A stretch of 64,000 nt of DNA from SCTD01 sp963781675. Its GTDB lineage: Bacteria; Actinomycetota; Actinomycetes; Mycobacteriales; SCTD01. The position numbers were made by a program, and so were the translations under genes. The stretch is taken from NCBI GenBank assembly GCA_963781675.1, contig CAWAGF010000007.1, positions 62,001 through 126,000 on the forward strand. Reading direction: 5' to 3'. This document shows, one piece after another, positions 45,222-53,368 of this stretch; the first letter of the stretch is position 1, and each line of letters starts with the position of its first letter. The notes beneath the pieces are model-generated. The model saw nothing but the letters and a program-made list of their open reading frames with translations, was not told the origin of the DNA and ran no database searches.

Positions 45222-46045
45222 ACGACCGTCTCGAAGCCGGAGACCCAGCCGCGGACCTCGACCATGAGGTCCTCCCAGAGGCCGCTGACGAGCAGCAGCC
45301 CGACGACCACGAGCAGCAGCCCGCCCAGGCGCATGACCAGCGCGTAGTGCCGCTTCACCACGGCGAAGGCGCCGAGCGCGCGGCGGAACGCCAGGCCGGT
45401 CAGCACGAACGGCACGCCCAGCCCGAGGCAGTAGGCGGCGGTGAGGAACGCCCCGCGCGCGGCGCTGGCCTCGGTGTAGGCCAGCGTCTGCACGGCGGCC
45501 AGCGTCGGACCGAGGCACGGCGTCCAGCCGACGCCGAACAGGACGCCGAGCAGCGGCGCACCGGCCAGCCCCGGTGACGGCAGCCGGTGGAAGCGCACCT
45601 CGCGCTGCAGGCCGGGAAGCACGCCCAGGAACACCAGGCCAAGCACGACGGTGAGGACGCCGAGCACGCGGTCGACGACGTCCTTGTGCTCGAGCAGCAG
45701 CGAGCCGAGCCCGCCGAACAGCGCGCCGCTCGTGACGAACACCGCGCTGAAGCCGAGCACGAACAGCACCGAGCCGGCGAGGACGCGGCCGCGCCGGACG
45801 GCCACCGGAGGCGCGTCGACGAGCGTGCCGCCGAGCGGGTTGGTGCGCGTCGGCGCGGTGGCCTGCGGGCGGGTGTCGCCGAGCTCCTCGCCGGACAGGC
45901 CGGTGACGAACGACAGGTAGCCCGGCACGAGCGGCAGCACGCACGGCGAGAGGAACGACACCAGGCCGGCCGCCGCGGCGACCGGTGCGGCCACGAGCAG
46001 CGAGCCGTCGGTGACCGCGTCGACGAAGGTGTCGGCCAGGCTCAT
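45218..46045 (-). CDS. ccdA: Thiol-disulfide electron carrier CcdA
   Basis: This 275-residue membrane protein passes electrons from cytoplasmic thioredoxin to ResA. Both redox cysteines are present: C35 in SFLSPCVLPLVPGYLSF and C177 in GVGWTPCLGPTLAAVQ. Six hydrophobic segments are visible. A cytoplasmic loop with TRPQATAPTRTNPLGG is longer than usual. The ATG lies 18 bases from the resA stop. Confidence 0.94.
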   Translation of the reverse strand: MSLADTFVDAVTDGSLLVAAPVAAAAGLVSFLSPCVLPLVPGYLSFVTGLSGEELGDTRPQATAPTRTNPLGGTLVDAPPVAVRRGRVLAGSVLFVLGFSAVFVTSGALFGGLGSLLLEHKDVVDRVLGVLTVVLGLVFLGVLPGLQREVRFHRLPSPGLAGAPLLGVLFGVGWTPCLGPTLAAVQTLAYTEASAARGAFLTAAYCLGLGVPFVLTGLAFRRALGAFAVVKRHYALVMRLGGLLLVVVGLLLVSGLWEDLMVEVRGWVSGFETVV

Positions 46046-46063
46046 CGGGGGCTCATCGGGCGC

Positions 46064-46645
46064 TCACGCGGGCTCGGCGGCCAGCGCCTGCACCGGCACG
46101 AGCAGCTCGCGCGTGGTCACGCCGCCGATGAAGCGGCCGGCGATGCGGCCCTGCCGGTCGAGCACCAGCGTCGTCGGCGGGACCTGCGGCACCAGCTTGC
46201 GGAAGCGGGTCAGCAGCACGCCCGGCTGGTCGTGCAGCGAGGGGTACGGGACGCCGGCCTTGCGCTCGAACGCGATCGCCTCGTCCCTGGCGTTCTTGAC
46301 GTTCACGCCGATGAACTGCACGCCGCTGTCCTTGGTCTGCTCGGCGACCTCGACGAGGTTCGGCGCCTCCGCCCGGCACGGCGGGCACCACGACGCCCAG
46401 AAGTTCAGGACGACGACCTTGCCCTCGTAGTCGCCGACGTCCAGCCGCTCGCCGTCCAGCGTGGTGCCGGACAGGGAGGGCGCCGGCGGCCGGTCGCCGA
46501 TCGCGATGAGGCCGTCCTTCCCGGCGTCGACCACCTCGAGCTGCGGCGACGTCGGGTCCTCGGCGGAGCTGGCGTCGCCGGTGCAGCCGGTCAGCGCGAG
46601 CACGGCGGCCAGCGCGGACGCGAGCAGGGCCGGGCGCGGGGTCAC
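46064..46645 (-). CDS. resA: Thiol-disulfide oxidoreductase ResA/TlpA-like lipoprotein
   Basis: This 193-residue thioredoxin-fold protein keeps apocytochrome c cysteines reduced outside the membrane. The lipobox is LTGC (C21) and the active site is WCPPC (C87 and C90), followed by the cis-Pro region VPPTTLVLD. The GTG start at 46645 is preceded by a GGAGG-like site. It is first in the ccs unit and follows the histidine phosphatase gene by about 86 bases. Confidence 0.9.
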   Translation of the reverse strand: MTPRPALLASALAAVLALTGCTGDASSAEDPTSPQLEVVDAGKDGLIAIGDRPPAPSLSGTTLDGERLDVGDYEGKVVVLNFWASWCPPCRAEAPNLVEVAEQTKDSGVQFIGVNVKNARDEAIAFERKAGVPYPSLHDQPGVLLTRFRKLVPQVPPTTLVLDRQGRIAGRFIGGVTTRELLVPVQALAAEPA

Positions 46646-46731
46646 CTCCCCATTGTCGCGGACAGCGGGCGCGGCTGCCTACCGCGGTACGAGGCGGTCG
46701 GCGGGGCCGCCGCGCTCCCGGCGTCGGGGCG

Positions 46732-47376
46732 CTAGGCGCCGGCGCCCGGACGCCGGGCGGCCGCACCGGCCGGCTCGCTGTAGGTCACCGTGACGATCCG
46801 GTCGTCGACCCACGTGATGCTCGTGAGCGAGGCCAGGCCGCACTGCCGGCGGTCCGGGCGGTGCCAGAGCTTGCGACCCTCGACGTAGCGCCGGACGGTC
46901 CAGATCGGCAGCTGGTGGCTGACGCACACCGCCTCGTGGCCGAGCGCCCGGTCACGCGCGGTCTCCGCGGCGGCGAGCATCCGGCGGGCGATCTCGACGT
47001 ACGGCTCGCCCCAGCTCGGGGTGAAGGGGTTGCGCAGCTGCGGCCAGTGCTTCGGGTCGCTGAACGCCCCGTCGCCGACGCCGACCGTCTTGCCCTCGAA
47101 GTAGTTGCCGCTCTCGATGAGCCGCTCGTCAGTGTGGATCGGCAGCTCGAACAGCTCGGCGGTCGGGCGGGCCGTCTCCTGCGCGCGCTGCAGCGGCGAG
47201 GCGACGACGGCGGTGATGTCCCGGTCGCGCAGCGCCTCGGCGGCGTCGTACGCCATCTTCAGCCCGTCGTCGGACAGCCGGAAGCCGGGCAGCCGGCCGT
47301 AGAGGACGCCCGTCGGGTTGTGCACCTCGCCGTGGCGGAGCAGGTGGACGGTCGTCCTCGTGCGGGGTGCCTTCAT
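46732..47376 (-). CDS. Histidine phosphatase (phosphoglycerate-mutase-like) family protein
   Basis: This 214-residue protein has the catalytic LLRHGEVHNP near the N terminus and the second histidine in AVCVSHQLPIWT, with LSDDGLKMAYDAAEAL between. The family includes phosphatases of varied substrates; a position between hemL and the ccs genes is common in actinobacteria, but the substrate is not known. Its ATG overlaps the stop of the second 19-codon repeat ORF by four bases. Confidence 0.88.
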   Translation of the reverse strand: MKAPRTRTTVHLLRHGEVHNPTGVLYGRLPGFRLSDDGLKMAYDAAEALRDRDITAVVASPLQRAQETARPTAELFELPIHTDERLIESGNYFEGKTVGVGDGAFSDPKHWPQLRNPFTPSWGEPYVEIARRMLAAAETARDRALGHEAVCVSHQLPIWTVRRYVEGRKLWHRPDRRQCGLASLTSITWVDDRIVTVTYSEPAGAAARRPGAGA

Positions 47377-47432
47377 GCGGGGTCCCCGGCGCGTCGTGAG
47401 CGCCAGCGAGCGACGTGCTGGGGTGCGTTCAT
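47373..47432 (-). CDS. 19-codon repeat ORF, copy 2
   Basis: The ORF encodes MNAPQHVARWRSRRAGDPA, starting at 47432 and ending in an ATGA overlap with the phosphatase start at 47376. It is identical to copy 1. The peptide is basic and has no recognisable function. Its start imitates the phosphatase start (MKAP), so it may be a relic of the duplication that still passes ribosomes on by coupling. Confidence 0.35.
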   Translation of the reverse strand: MNAPQHVARWRSRRAGDPA

Positions 47433-47488
47433 GCGGGGTCCCCGGCGCGTCGTGAGCGCCAGCGAGCGACGTGCTGGGGTGCGTTCAT
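47429..47488 (-). CDS. 19-codon repeat ORF, copy 1
   Basis: This encodes the same 19 residues as the following copy. Its ATG overlaps the hemL stop (ATGA, 47485-47488) and its stop overlaps the ATG of copy 2. The chain hemL, copy 1, copy 2, phosphatase is thus linked by three ATGA overlaps in a row. Confidence 0.35.
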   Translation of the reverse strand: MNAPQHVARWRSRRAGDPA

Positions 47489-48831
47489 GCGCGGTCCTCC
47501 GCCGTGGGGGGTGCGACGAGCTCAGGGGCGTCGACGGCGGCCGCGGCGCGGGCGGCGTGCGGCAGCGCGTCGGCCACCCGCTCCAGCGCGGCGTCGTCGT
47601 GGGCGGCGCTGACGAACCAGGCCTCGTACGCGCTCGGGGGCAGGTAGACCCCGCGCGACAGCATCTCGTGGAAGAACGCCTTGTAGCGCAGGACGTTCTG
47701 CTGCGTGGCGGTCGCGTAGTCGACGACGGCGTGGTCGCAGAAGAAGACGCTGAACAGGCTGCCGGCGCGGTTCAGGCGGTGCGGCACGCCGGCCGTGGTG
47801 AGCGCCTCGGAGGCCATCCGTCCGACGGCCTCGGCGGTGGCGTCGACGTGCGCGTAGACCTCGTCGGTGCAGTGCTCGAGCGTGGCGCGGCCCGCCGCGA
47901 CGGCGAGCGGGTTCCCGGACAGGGTGCCTGCCTGGTAGACGGGACCCTTCGGCGCGAGGCGCGCCATGACGTCGGCGCGGCCGCCGAAGGCCGCGGCCGG
48001 CAGGCCACCGCCCATGACCTTGCCGAAGGTGAACAGGTCTGCGGCCACGCCCTCGAGGCCGTAGTGGCCGGCCCGGCTGACGCGGAAGCCGGTCATGACC
48101 TCGTCGAGCACGAGCAGCGCGCCGTACTGCTCGCAGAGCGCCTTCAGCCCGGCGTTGAAGCCGGGCAGCGGCGGGACGACGCCCATGTTGGCCGCAGCGG
48201 CCTCGGTGATGACGACGGCGATCTCGTCGCCGCTCTGCTCGAAGGCCAGCTGCACGGCGGCGAGGTCGTTGTACGGCAGCACGATCGTGTCGGCGGTCGT
48301 CGCGCCGGTGACGCCGGGCGTGTCCGGCAGGCCGAGCGTGGCGATGCCCGAGCCGGCGCTCGCGAGCAGCGCGTCGACGTGGCCGTGGTAGCAGCCGGCG
48401 AACTTCACGACCTTGCTGCGGCCGGTGAAGCCGCGCGCCAGCCGGATCGCCGACATGGTCGCCTCGGTGCCGGAGTTGACCAGCCGGACCTGCTCGACCG
48501 GAGCGACGCGGTCGACGAGGAGCTCGGCCAGGTCGACCTCGCCGCGGCTCGGCGTGCCGAAGCTGGTGCCCCGCGTCGCCGCGGTCTGCAGCGCCTCGAC
48601 GACGGCCGGGTGGGCGTGGCCGAGGATCATCGGACCCCAGCTGCAGACCAGGTCGACGTACTCGCGGCCGTCCTCGTCGGTGAGGTACGGCCCGGTGCCG
48701 GAGGCCATGAAGCGGGGCGTGCCGCCGACCGCCTGGAAGGCGCGCACCGGGCTGTTCACGCCGCCCGGGATCACCGCCTGCGCACGGTCGAACAGCGCCT
48801 CGCTGGCCGGCGCCTCGAAGGGGTGGGTCAT
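47485..48831 (-). CDS. hemL: Glutamate-1-semialdehyde 2,1-aminomutase
   Basis: This 448-residue PLP enzyme makes 5-aminolevulinate from glutamate-1-semialdehyde in the C5 haem pathway, with HemA upstream in the pathway. The PLP lysine is K271 in LFTFGKVMGGGLP. IPGGVNSPVRAFQAVGG and SGTEATMSAIRLARG are typical. The ATG at 48831 is chosen because GGAGG lies nine bases before it; an ATG at 48840 overlaps that site. The other hem genes are 7 to 12 kb away. Confidence 0.95.
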   Translation of the reverse strand: MTHPFEAPASEALFDRAQAVIPGGVNSPVRAFQAVGGTPRFMASGTGPYLTDEDGREYVDLVCSWGPMILGHAHPAVVEALQTAATRGTSFGTPSRGEVDLAELLVDRVAPVEQVRLVNSGTEATMSAIRLARGFTGRSKVVKFAGCYHGHVDALLASAGSGIATLGLPDTPGVTGATTADTIVLPYNDLAAVQLAFEQSGDEIAVVITEAAAANMGVVPPLPGFNAGLKALCEQYGALLVLDEVMTGFRVSRAGHYGLEGVAADLFTFGKVMGGGLPAAAFGGRADVMARLAPKGPVYQAGTLSGNPLAVAAGRATLEHCTDEVYAHVDATAEAVGRMASEALTTAGVPHRLNRAGSLFSVFFCDHAVVDYATATQQNVLRYKAFFHEMLSRGVYLPPSAYEAWFVSAAHDDAALERVADALPHAARAAAAVDAPELVAPPTAEDRA

Positions 48832-48893
48832 GCCGGCCATCCTCCCCTGCGGCTCCTGCCGCCGCTCAGGCAGGCTGTGCCCGCTGGGGCTGC

Positions 48894-49013
48894 TCAGCCG
48901 GCGCGGTCGGGCTGCGGCGCGTCCGGCGGCGCCTGGCCGACCCAGAACGCGGCGCCCCACGGGTCGGCCAGCCCGGCCGCGCCGGCCGGCCACGGCGAGG
49001 TGCGGATGCTCAT
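48894..49013 (-). pseudogene. Short remnant resembling the C terminus of a VOC-family protein
   Basis: A 39-residue ORF contains LADPWGAAFWVGQAPP, which looks like the end of a glyoxalase/VOC domain (ADPxGAxFxLWQ). The rest of the domain is missing. It lies in the 222-base gap between hemL and the small membrane protein gene, which otherwise holds only the hemL ribosome site. Confidence 0.3.
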
Positions 49014-49053
49014 GGCGCGCACCCAACCGCGCCGGCCGGGCCGGTGTCCAGGC

Positions 49054-49272
49054 TCAGGCCTCGACGACCTCCGCCTGCTTCACCCCGTCGGCCAGCGCGA
49101 AGAAGGTCGGCGCCCACAGGCCGATGAAGATGCCGAAGCGCTCGGCGTGCGCCGGGTCGCCCTTGGACTTGGCTGCGCGCCAGGTGAGGATGCTGCCCGC
49201 GATGGAGGCGAGGGCGGCGAGCTGCAGCACGTCGCTGCTGATGCCGGTGCTGCGAAGGGCCTTGACGAGCAT
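49054..49272 (-). CDS. Small membrane protein of unknown function
   Basis: This 72-residue protein has two hydrophobic stretches (about 18-33 and 46-62) separated by WRAAKSKGDPAHAERFG. It has a GAGGAG ribosome site eight bases before the ATG. I recognise no family beyond a general resemblance to short actinobacterial membrane proteins. Its position between hemL and apeB gives no clear hint of function. Confidence 0.65.
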   Translation of the reverse strand: MLVKALRSTGISSDVLQLAALASIAGSILTWRAAKSKGDPAHAERFGIFIGLWAPTFFALADGVKQAEVVEA

Positions 49273-49343
49273 GGGGTTCTCCTCGGGGTCAGGCGGGAGG
49301 TGCGGAGCCCTCAGCCTGCGCCCGGAGGCCGGATCCCGCCGGG

Positions 49344-50663
49344 TCAGCCGATCTCGAGGCAGGCCGTGAGCGCGGCGACCATGAGCGGGACGTCGGCCGC
49401 CGACCCCAGCTCGCGGCAGGAGTGCATGCCCAGCAGCGGCGAGCCGACGTCCACCGTCGACAGGCCGAGCCGCATGGCCGTCAGCGGTCCGATGGTCGAG
49501 CCGCACGGCTGGTCGTTGCGGCTGACGAAGTGCTGCAGCGGGACCCCCGCGTCGGCGCAGCGCGCCGCGAACCACCCGCCGCTGCGCGCGTCCGTCGCGT
49601 AGCTCTGGTTGGCGTTGAGCTTGAGCACCGGTCCGCCGCCGAGCGCCGGGGCGTGCGACGGGTCGTGCCGCTCCCCCTGGGTCGGGTGCTGGGCGTGCGC
49701 CATGTCCGCGCTGACCAGGTGGGAGCGCGCGATCGCGACGTGCAGGTCCTGCGGGTCGTACGGCCGGAGGCCGTCGGTGTCCTTGTCCCCGGTGGCGGCG
49801 ACGACGCGGGCGACGACGTCCTCGAGGAAGGACCCGCGGGCGCCCTCCATCGAGCCGCTGCCGACCTCCTCGTGGTCGTTCGCGACGAGCAGCTGGGTGT
49901 GCTTCGCAGGAGCGGCAGCGAGCAGCGCGAGCGTGCCGCTGTGGCAGGAGCCGAGGTTGTCCAGCCGCGGGGCCGCGACCCAGGAGCCGTCGATCCCGGT
50001 GGCCGCGGACGGCTGGCTGTCGGCCAGCACCAGGTCGTGGCCCAGCACGTCGGCGGCGTCGACCCCGGCGACCTCGGCGAGCGCGTCGAGCAGCGAGTCG
50101 GCCTCGGCGTCGTCGCTGCCCCACACCGGCACGAGGTGGTGCTGCGGGTCGAGCTTCAGGCCCTCCCGCACGGCGCGGTCGAGGTGGATCGCCAGCGAGG
50201 GCAGGCGGATCGGCCCGCCGGGCAGCCGCACCGGGTGCAGGTCGACACCGCCGTCGGCGGCGCGCGTGGCCAGCCGCCCCGCGACCGTCAGCTCGCGGTC
50301 CAGCCAGGTGTGCGCGAGGAGCCCGCCGTACGGCTCGACGCCGACCAGGCGGTAGCGGCCGCGGGTCAGGTCGTACCGGGGGCGGACCTTGAAGGTCGGC
50401 GAGTCGGTGTGCGTGCCGACCAGGCGCAGGCCGGCCTCGGCGACGGGAGCGGTCCCGACGCGGAACGCGATGACGCTGCCGCCGTCACGCACGACGTAGC
50501 GCGCGTCGCCCGGCGAGAGCGCCCAGTGGTCGCGCTCGTGCAGCTCGGTGAAGCCGCCGTCGCGCAGCCGGCGGACCATCTCCGCGACGGCGTGGAACGG
50601 CGAGGGCGAGGCGTCCACGAAGGCGCGCAGGTCGGCGCCGGCCTGCTCGGTGCTGAGCGTCAT
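49344..50663 (-). CDS. apeB: M18 family aminopeptidase
   Basis: This 439-residue zinc aminopeptidase has the first metal His in LVGTHTDSPTFKVRP, the Asp of APRLDNLGSC, the Glu pair in NDHEEVGSGSMEGA, and SADMAHAQHPTQ near the C terminus. Length and motif order match bacterial M18 (ApeB-like) enzymes, which cut N-terminal residues, often acidic or neutral. The ATG at 50663 begins MTLSTEQAGA. Confidence 0.93.
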   Translation of the reverse strand: MTLSTEQAGADLRAFVDASPSPFHAVAEMVRRLRDGGFTELHERDHWALSPGDARYVVRDGGSVIAFRVGTAPVAEAGLRLVGTHTDSPTFKVRPRYDLTRGRYRLVGVEPYGGLLAHTWLDRELTVAGRLATRAADGGVDLHPVRLPGGPIRLPSLAIHLDRAVREGLKLDPQHHLVPVWGSDDAEADSLLDALAEVAGVDAADVLGHDLVLADSQPSAATGIDGSWVAAPRLDNLGSCHSGTLALLAAAPAKHTQLLVANDHEEVGSGSMEGARGSFLEDVVARVVAATGDKDTDGLRPYDPQDLHVAIARSHLVSADMAHAQHPTQGERHDPSHAPALGGGPVLKLNANQSYATDARSGGWFAARCADAGVPLQHFVSRNDQPCGSTIGPLTAMRLGLSTVDVGSPLLGMHSCRELGSAADVPLMVAALTACLEIG

Positions 50664-50712
50664 CCGTCCGACGCTAGTGCGAGGCTGCAGGCATGGAGCT
50701 GTACGACCGGGT

Positions 50713-51054
50713 CTAGCCCTCCAGCACCGTCGCGAGCGCCTCGTCCGGCCCGAGCTCGGCGCGGAACTCCAGGTAGTCGGCGTACTGCTCGTTGGTCATC
50801 GGCGTCGTCGGCACGATCACCTCGTGCTTGCCGTAGCCGCCGGCCTTCACCGACAGGCCGACCACGACGACGTCGTCGTGCTCTGGGCGCACGACGCGGA
50901 CCGGCACGTTCAGCGTCCGCGCGCCGAGCTCGCCCGCGGCCTGCACGGCCGCGGACACGCTGATGTCGTTGAGCGTCGCCTGCCGCAGGTGCATCGGCTC
51001 GAGCGCGCCGATCTGCCGCTTCAGCCGCTCCTTGACGCTCAGCACGGTCGCCAT
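50713..51054 (-). CDS. Conserved hypothetical protein
   Basis: This 113-residue protein has no signal peptide or membrane helix. It begins MATVLSVKERLKRQIGALEP and contains two short beta-like runs (TLNVPVRVVRP and DVVVVGLSVKA) and TPMTNEQYADYLEFR. I do not recognise a family. It is divergent from the RNase H gene with 23 bases between starts, so the two may share a control region. Confidence 0.6.
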   Translation of the reverse strand: MATVLSVKERLKRQIGALEPMHLRQATLNDISVSAAVQAAGELGARTLNVPVRVVRPEHDDVVVVGLSVKAGGYGKHEVIVPTTPMTNEQYADYLEFRAELGPDEALATVLEG

Positions 51055-51077
51055 GGCCCGGACAGTACGGTCCCGGC

Positions 51078-51623
51078 GTGACCCAGGGAGCCCTCTTCGA
51101 CGACGAGGTCCCCGCGGCGGTCGGACCACCGGTCGTCGCCGCGACCGACGGGTCGGCCCGGCCGAACCCCGGGCACGCCGCCGGCGCGTGGTTCGTGTCC
51201 CCGCACTGCTGGCAGGCCCTCGCCGTCCAGGGCACCTCGACCAACAACGTCGGCGAGCTGGTGGCGATCCAGGCGCTGCTCGAGGCGGTGCCGGCCGACC
51301 GCCCGCTGCACGTCGTCTACGACAGCACCTACGCGCAGCGGTGCGTGACGACATGGGTGCACTCGTGGAGCCGCGGTGGCCGCGTGCCCCCGGAGCGCTG
51401 GATGACCAAGGAGGGGACGTCGGTCAAGAACGCCGACCTGGTGGCGCGCATCGCCGCGCTGCTGGAGGGCCGCACCGTCACCTGGTCGAAGGTGAAGAGC
51501 CACACGACGCTGACGACGAGCGAGCACGTGCTGAACCGGGAGGCGGACGTACGGGCGGGGGCGGTCGTCGAGGCGCTGGCCGCCGGGCGGGCGTGGGAGG
51601 CCGGGCCGGGCTGGAAGGGATAG
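51078..51623 (+). CDS. rnhA: Ribonuclease HI-like protein
   Basis: This 181-residue protein has the RNase H fold signature: D24 in AATDGSARPNPGHAAGAW, E60 in NNVGELVAI and D82 in VVYDSTYAQRCV. NREADVRAGAVV near the C terminus carries the likely fourth acidic residue. The family degrades RNA in RNA-DNA hybrids. The GTG at 51078 is chosen because it is close to the usual start. A palindrome that may terminate it lies at 51655-51670. Confidence 0.82.
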   Translation: MTQGALFDDEVPAAVGPPVVAATDGSARPNPGHAAGAWFVSPHCWQALAVQGTSTNNVGELVAIQALLEAVPADRPLHVVYDSTYAQRCVTTWVHSWSRGGRVPPERWMTKEGTSVKNADLVARIAALLEGRTVTWSKVKSHTTLTTSEHVLNREADVRAGAVVEALAAGRAWEAGPGWKG

Positions 51624-51625
51624 CC

Positions 51626-51684
51626 CTGCAGGCCGAAAGGCGCGGAGCCGTGGGGCGGTCGGGCGACCGCGAAAAGGCCTGCAG
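51626..51684 (+). terminator. Nested inverted repeats downstream of rnhA
   Basis: CTGCAGGCC (51626-51634) pairs with GGCCTGCAG (51676-51684), and inside it GCGGTCG/CGACCGC (51655-51670) forms a second stem followed by GAAAA. The structure starts just after the rnhA stop and before the SOS promoter of the next gene. Confidence 0.5.
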
Positions 51685-51711
51685 CACAGACGATTTCCCT
51701 GTGCACACCCC

Positions 51712-51740
51712 TTCACGAGGAGCCCTTCAGCCGGTAGTAT
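51712..51740 (+). promoter_or_regulatory. Promoter of the HNH endonuclease gene, leaderless
   Basis: TTCACG (51712-51717) and TAGTAT (51735-51740) form a -35/-10 pair with a 17-base spacer. The GTG start at 51748 is seven bases after the -10 element, so the transcript probably begins at or next to the start codon. Confidence 0.6.
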
Positions 51741-51755
51741 CGAACACGTGTTCGA
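51740..51755. promoter_or_regulatory. LexA SOS box overlapping the start codon of the HNH endonuclease gene
   Basis: TCGAACACGTGTTCGA is a perfect 16-bp palindrome equal to the actinobacterial LexA consensus TCGAAC-N4-GTTCGA. It covers the GTG start (51748) and directly follows the -10 element, so LexA bound here would block initiation. DUF222/13E12-type genes of mycobacteria carry SOS boxes in the same position. Confidence 0.88.
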
Positions 51756-53226
51756 CACCGCGTCCGTTACCGCTCCGGCCACGCCCTCACCGGCCGTGGC
51801 GCAGCTGCGGGCGACGTTGCGCGGGCTGTCGAACGTCGACCCGGTCGAGCTGCCGGCGACGCTCGCCCTCATCGACACGAGGGAGCTGCTCGCGGCGCAG
51901 GCACAGCTGGAGTCGCTGCTGCTGCGGCGGCTCGGAGACGTCGACGCCCGCAAGCTGCACCAGCTCGACGACAGCCCGACGACGACGGCGTGGGTCCGCG
52001 CGCAGGACGCCGCCGTGGACCCCCGCACCGTGGTGCTGGCCCGCCGGCTGGTGCGCCTGCCCGGCCTGGACCAGGCCGTCCGGGGCGGCACGCTCAGCGC
52101 CGGTGCGGCCGGGCGCGTGGCCGCGGCGCTCACGAGGCTGCGCCCGCTCGTGGACCGCCCGGACGGGTTGATCGACGGGCAGCCCGGCGAGCAGACCGTC
52201 ACCGCCGTGGTGCTGGACGGCGTCAGCGACGCCGTGCTCCAGTCGCTCGGCGGCCTCCCTGACGACGACAGCCGCGTGTCCGAGCTCCTGGCGACGCTGT
52301 CGGAGATCTCGTGCTCCCCGACCAGCCAGCTCGCACGACTGGAAGCCGCGTTCGTGCTGCTGGCCCAGCACGTGCCTGCCGGGTCCCTGCCCGGTGCGCT
52401 CGCGATGCTGGTCGACGCGCTGCTGCCGAACGAGCTGGAGAAGCGCGCCGCTCGCGCTGCCGACGACGCCCAGCTGAGCCTGCGCCCGAACGCAGACGGG
52501 TCGGGCTGGCTGCTGCGCGGCGAGCTGGACCTCGAGACCGGCGAGCTCGCGCACGCGGTGCTCACGGCGGTGGCCGCGACCGATCCCGACAACCCGGCCG
52601 ACACCGCGGCCGGGGTGAGGCTGCGCGAGAGCGGCTGGGAGTTCGGCGACCCGCTCCCCGAAGGCGTCGACATCGACGGACGGACCTGGGACCGCCCGCG
52701 CTCCCGTGGCCGCCGCCTGCACGACGCGCTGCGCCTGGCCCTCCGCGCGCTGCTCGACAGCGGCGACCTCGGCCTGCGCGACAAGGTCGCCCCGCACATC
52801 GGCGTCACCGTCGGCCTGCGCACGTTGCAGCGGCAGCCGGGCGCGACACCCGCGACCGGGGCCTCCGGGCTGTCCCTGCCGCTGAGCCTCGTGCAGAGGT
52901 GGTGGTGCGACGCCTACGTGACGCGCTACGTCCTCGGCCTCGGCCGACGCGTGATCGAGACCAGCCACAGCAGCCGGACCCTCAAGCCGCACGAACGCCG
53001 CATCAAGCACCTGGAGACCGGCGGCCGCTGCCAGGGCGCCGGCTGCGCCCGCGGACCAGGGTGCCGCCTGGTCCCGCACCACCCCGACGCCTGGTGCCGC
53101 ACCGGGACGACCTCGCTCCACGACGCTGTGCTGTTCTGCGACCAGGACCACGACGCGCTGCACCGCGGCCTGACGATCACCCTCACGGACGGACGTCGGC
53201 TCGACCAGCACGGCTGGGTGGTCTAG
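51748..53226 (+). CDS. DUF222/HNH endonuclease (13E12-repeat type), SOS-regulated
   Basis: This 492-residue protein has a long helical DUF222 region and a C-terminal HNH domain. Cysteines and histidines occur in GRCQGAGCARGPGCRLVPHHPDAWCRTG, then LHDAVLFCDQDHDALHRG. Such genes are multicopy in many actinobacteria and their targets are unknown. The GTG start lies within a perfect LexA box, which fixes the start and implies induction by DNA damage. After the stop, a 142-base gap contains nothing I can assign. Confidence 0.85.
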   Translation: MFDTASVTAPATPSPAVAQLRATLRGLSNVDPVELPATLALIDTRELLAAQAQLESLLLRRLGDVDARKLHQLDDSPTTTAWVRAQDAAVDPRTVVLARRLVRLPGLDQAVRGGTLSAGAAGRVAAALTRLRPLVDRPDGLIDGQPGEQTVTAVVLDGVSDAVLQSLGGLPDDDSRVSELLATLSEISCSPTSQLARLEAAFVLLAQHVPAGSLPGALAMLVDALLPNELEKRAARAADDAQLSLRPNADGSGWLLRGELDLETGELAHAVLTAVAATDPDNPADTAAGVRLRESGWEFGDPLPEGVDIDGRTWDRPRSRGRRLHDALRLALRALLDSGDLGLRDKVAPHIGVTVGLRTLQRQPGATPATGASGLSLPLSLVQRWWCDAYVTRYVLGLGRRVIETSHSSRTLKPHERRIKHLETGGRCQGAGCARGPGCRLVPHHPDAWCRTGTTSLHDAVLFCDQDHDALHRGLTITLTDGRRLDQHGWVV

Positions 53227-53368
53227 TCCTGACGCTCTCCTGCGGCGGCAGCAGGGAGCCGCGAGGACGAGGAGCCGGCGCTACCTGCCGCGTTGAGCAT
53301 GCCGTGACCGCACCGGGGCGGGTGCGCTCAGAGTCTGGCCCACTCAGGGGCTGACCCGTCGCTGTCGC

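Larger units (their letters stand above)
47372..47490. repeat. 56-bp tandem repeat between hemL and the phosphatase gene
   Basis: Two full copies (47372-47427 and 47428-47483) are identical over nearly all positions and a short third copy follows (from 47484). Each copy contains an ATGA stop-start overlap, so the duplication repeats the junction between hemL and the next gene. It is probably a recent tandem duplication. Confidence 0.92.

Noticed and set aside
47372..47490. Possible CRISPR-like array
   Set aside because: The repeats are directly contiguous with no spacers and only two full copies exist, so it is a plain tandem duplication.
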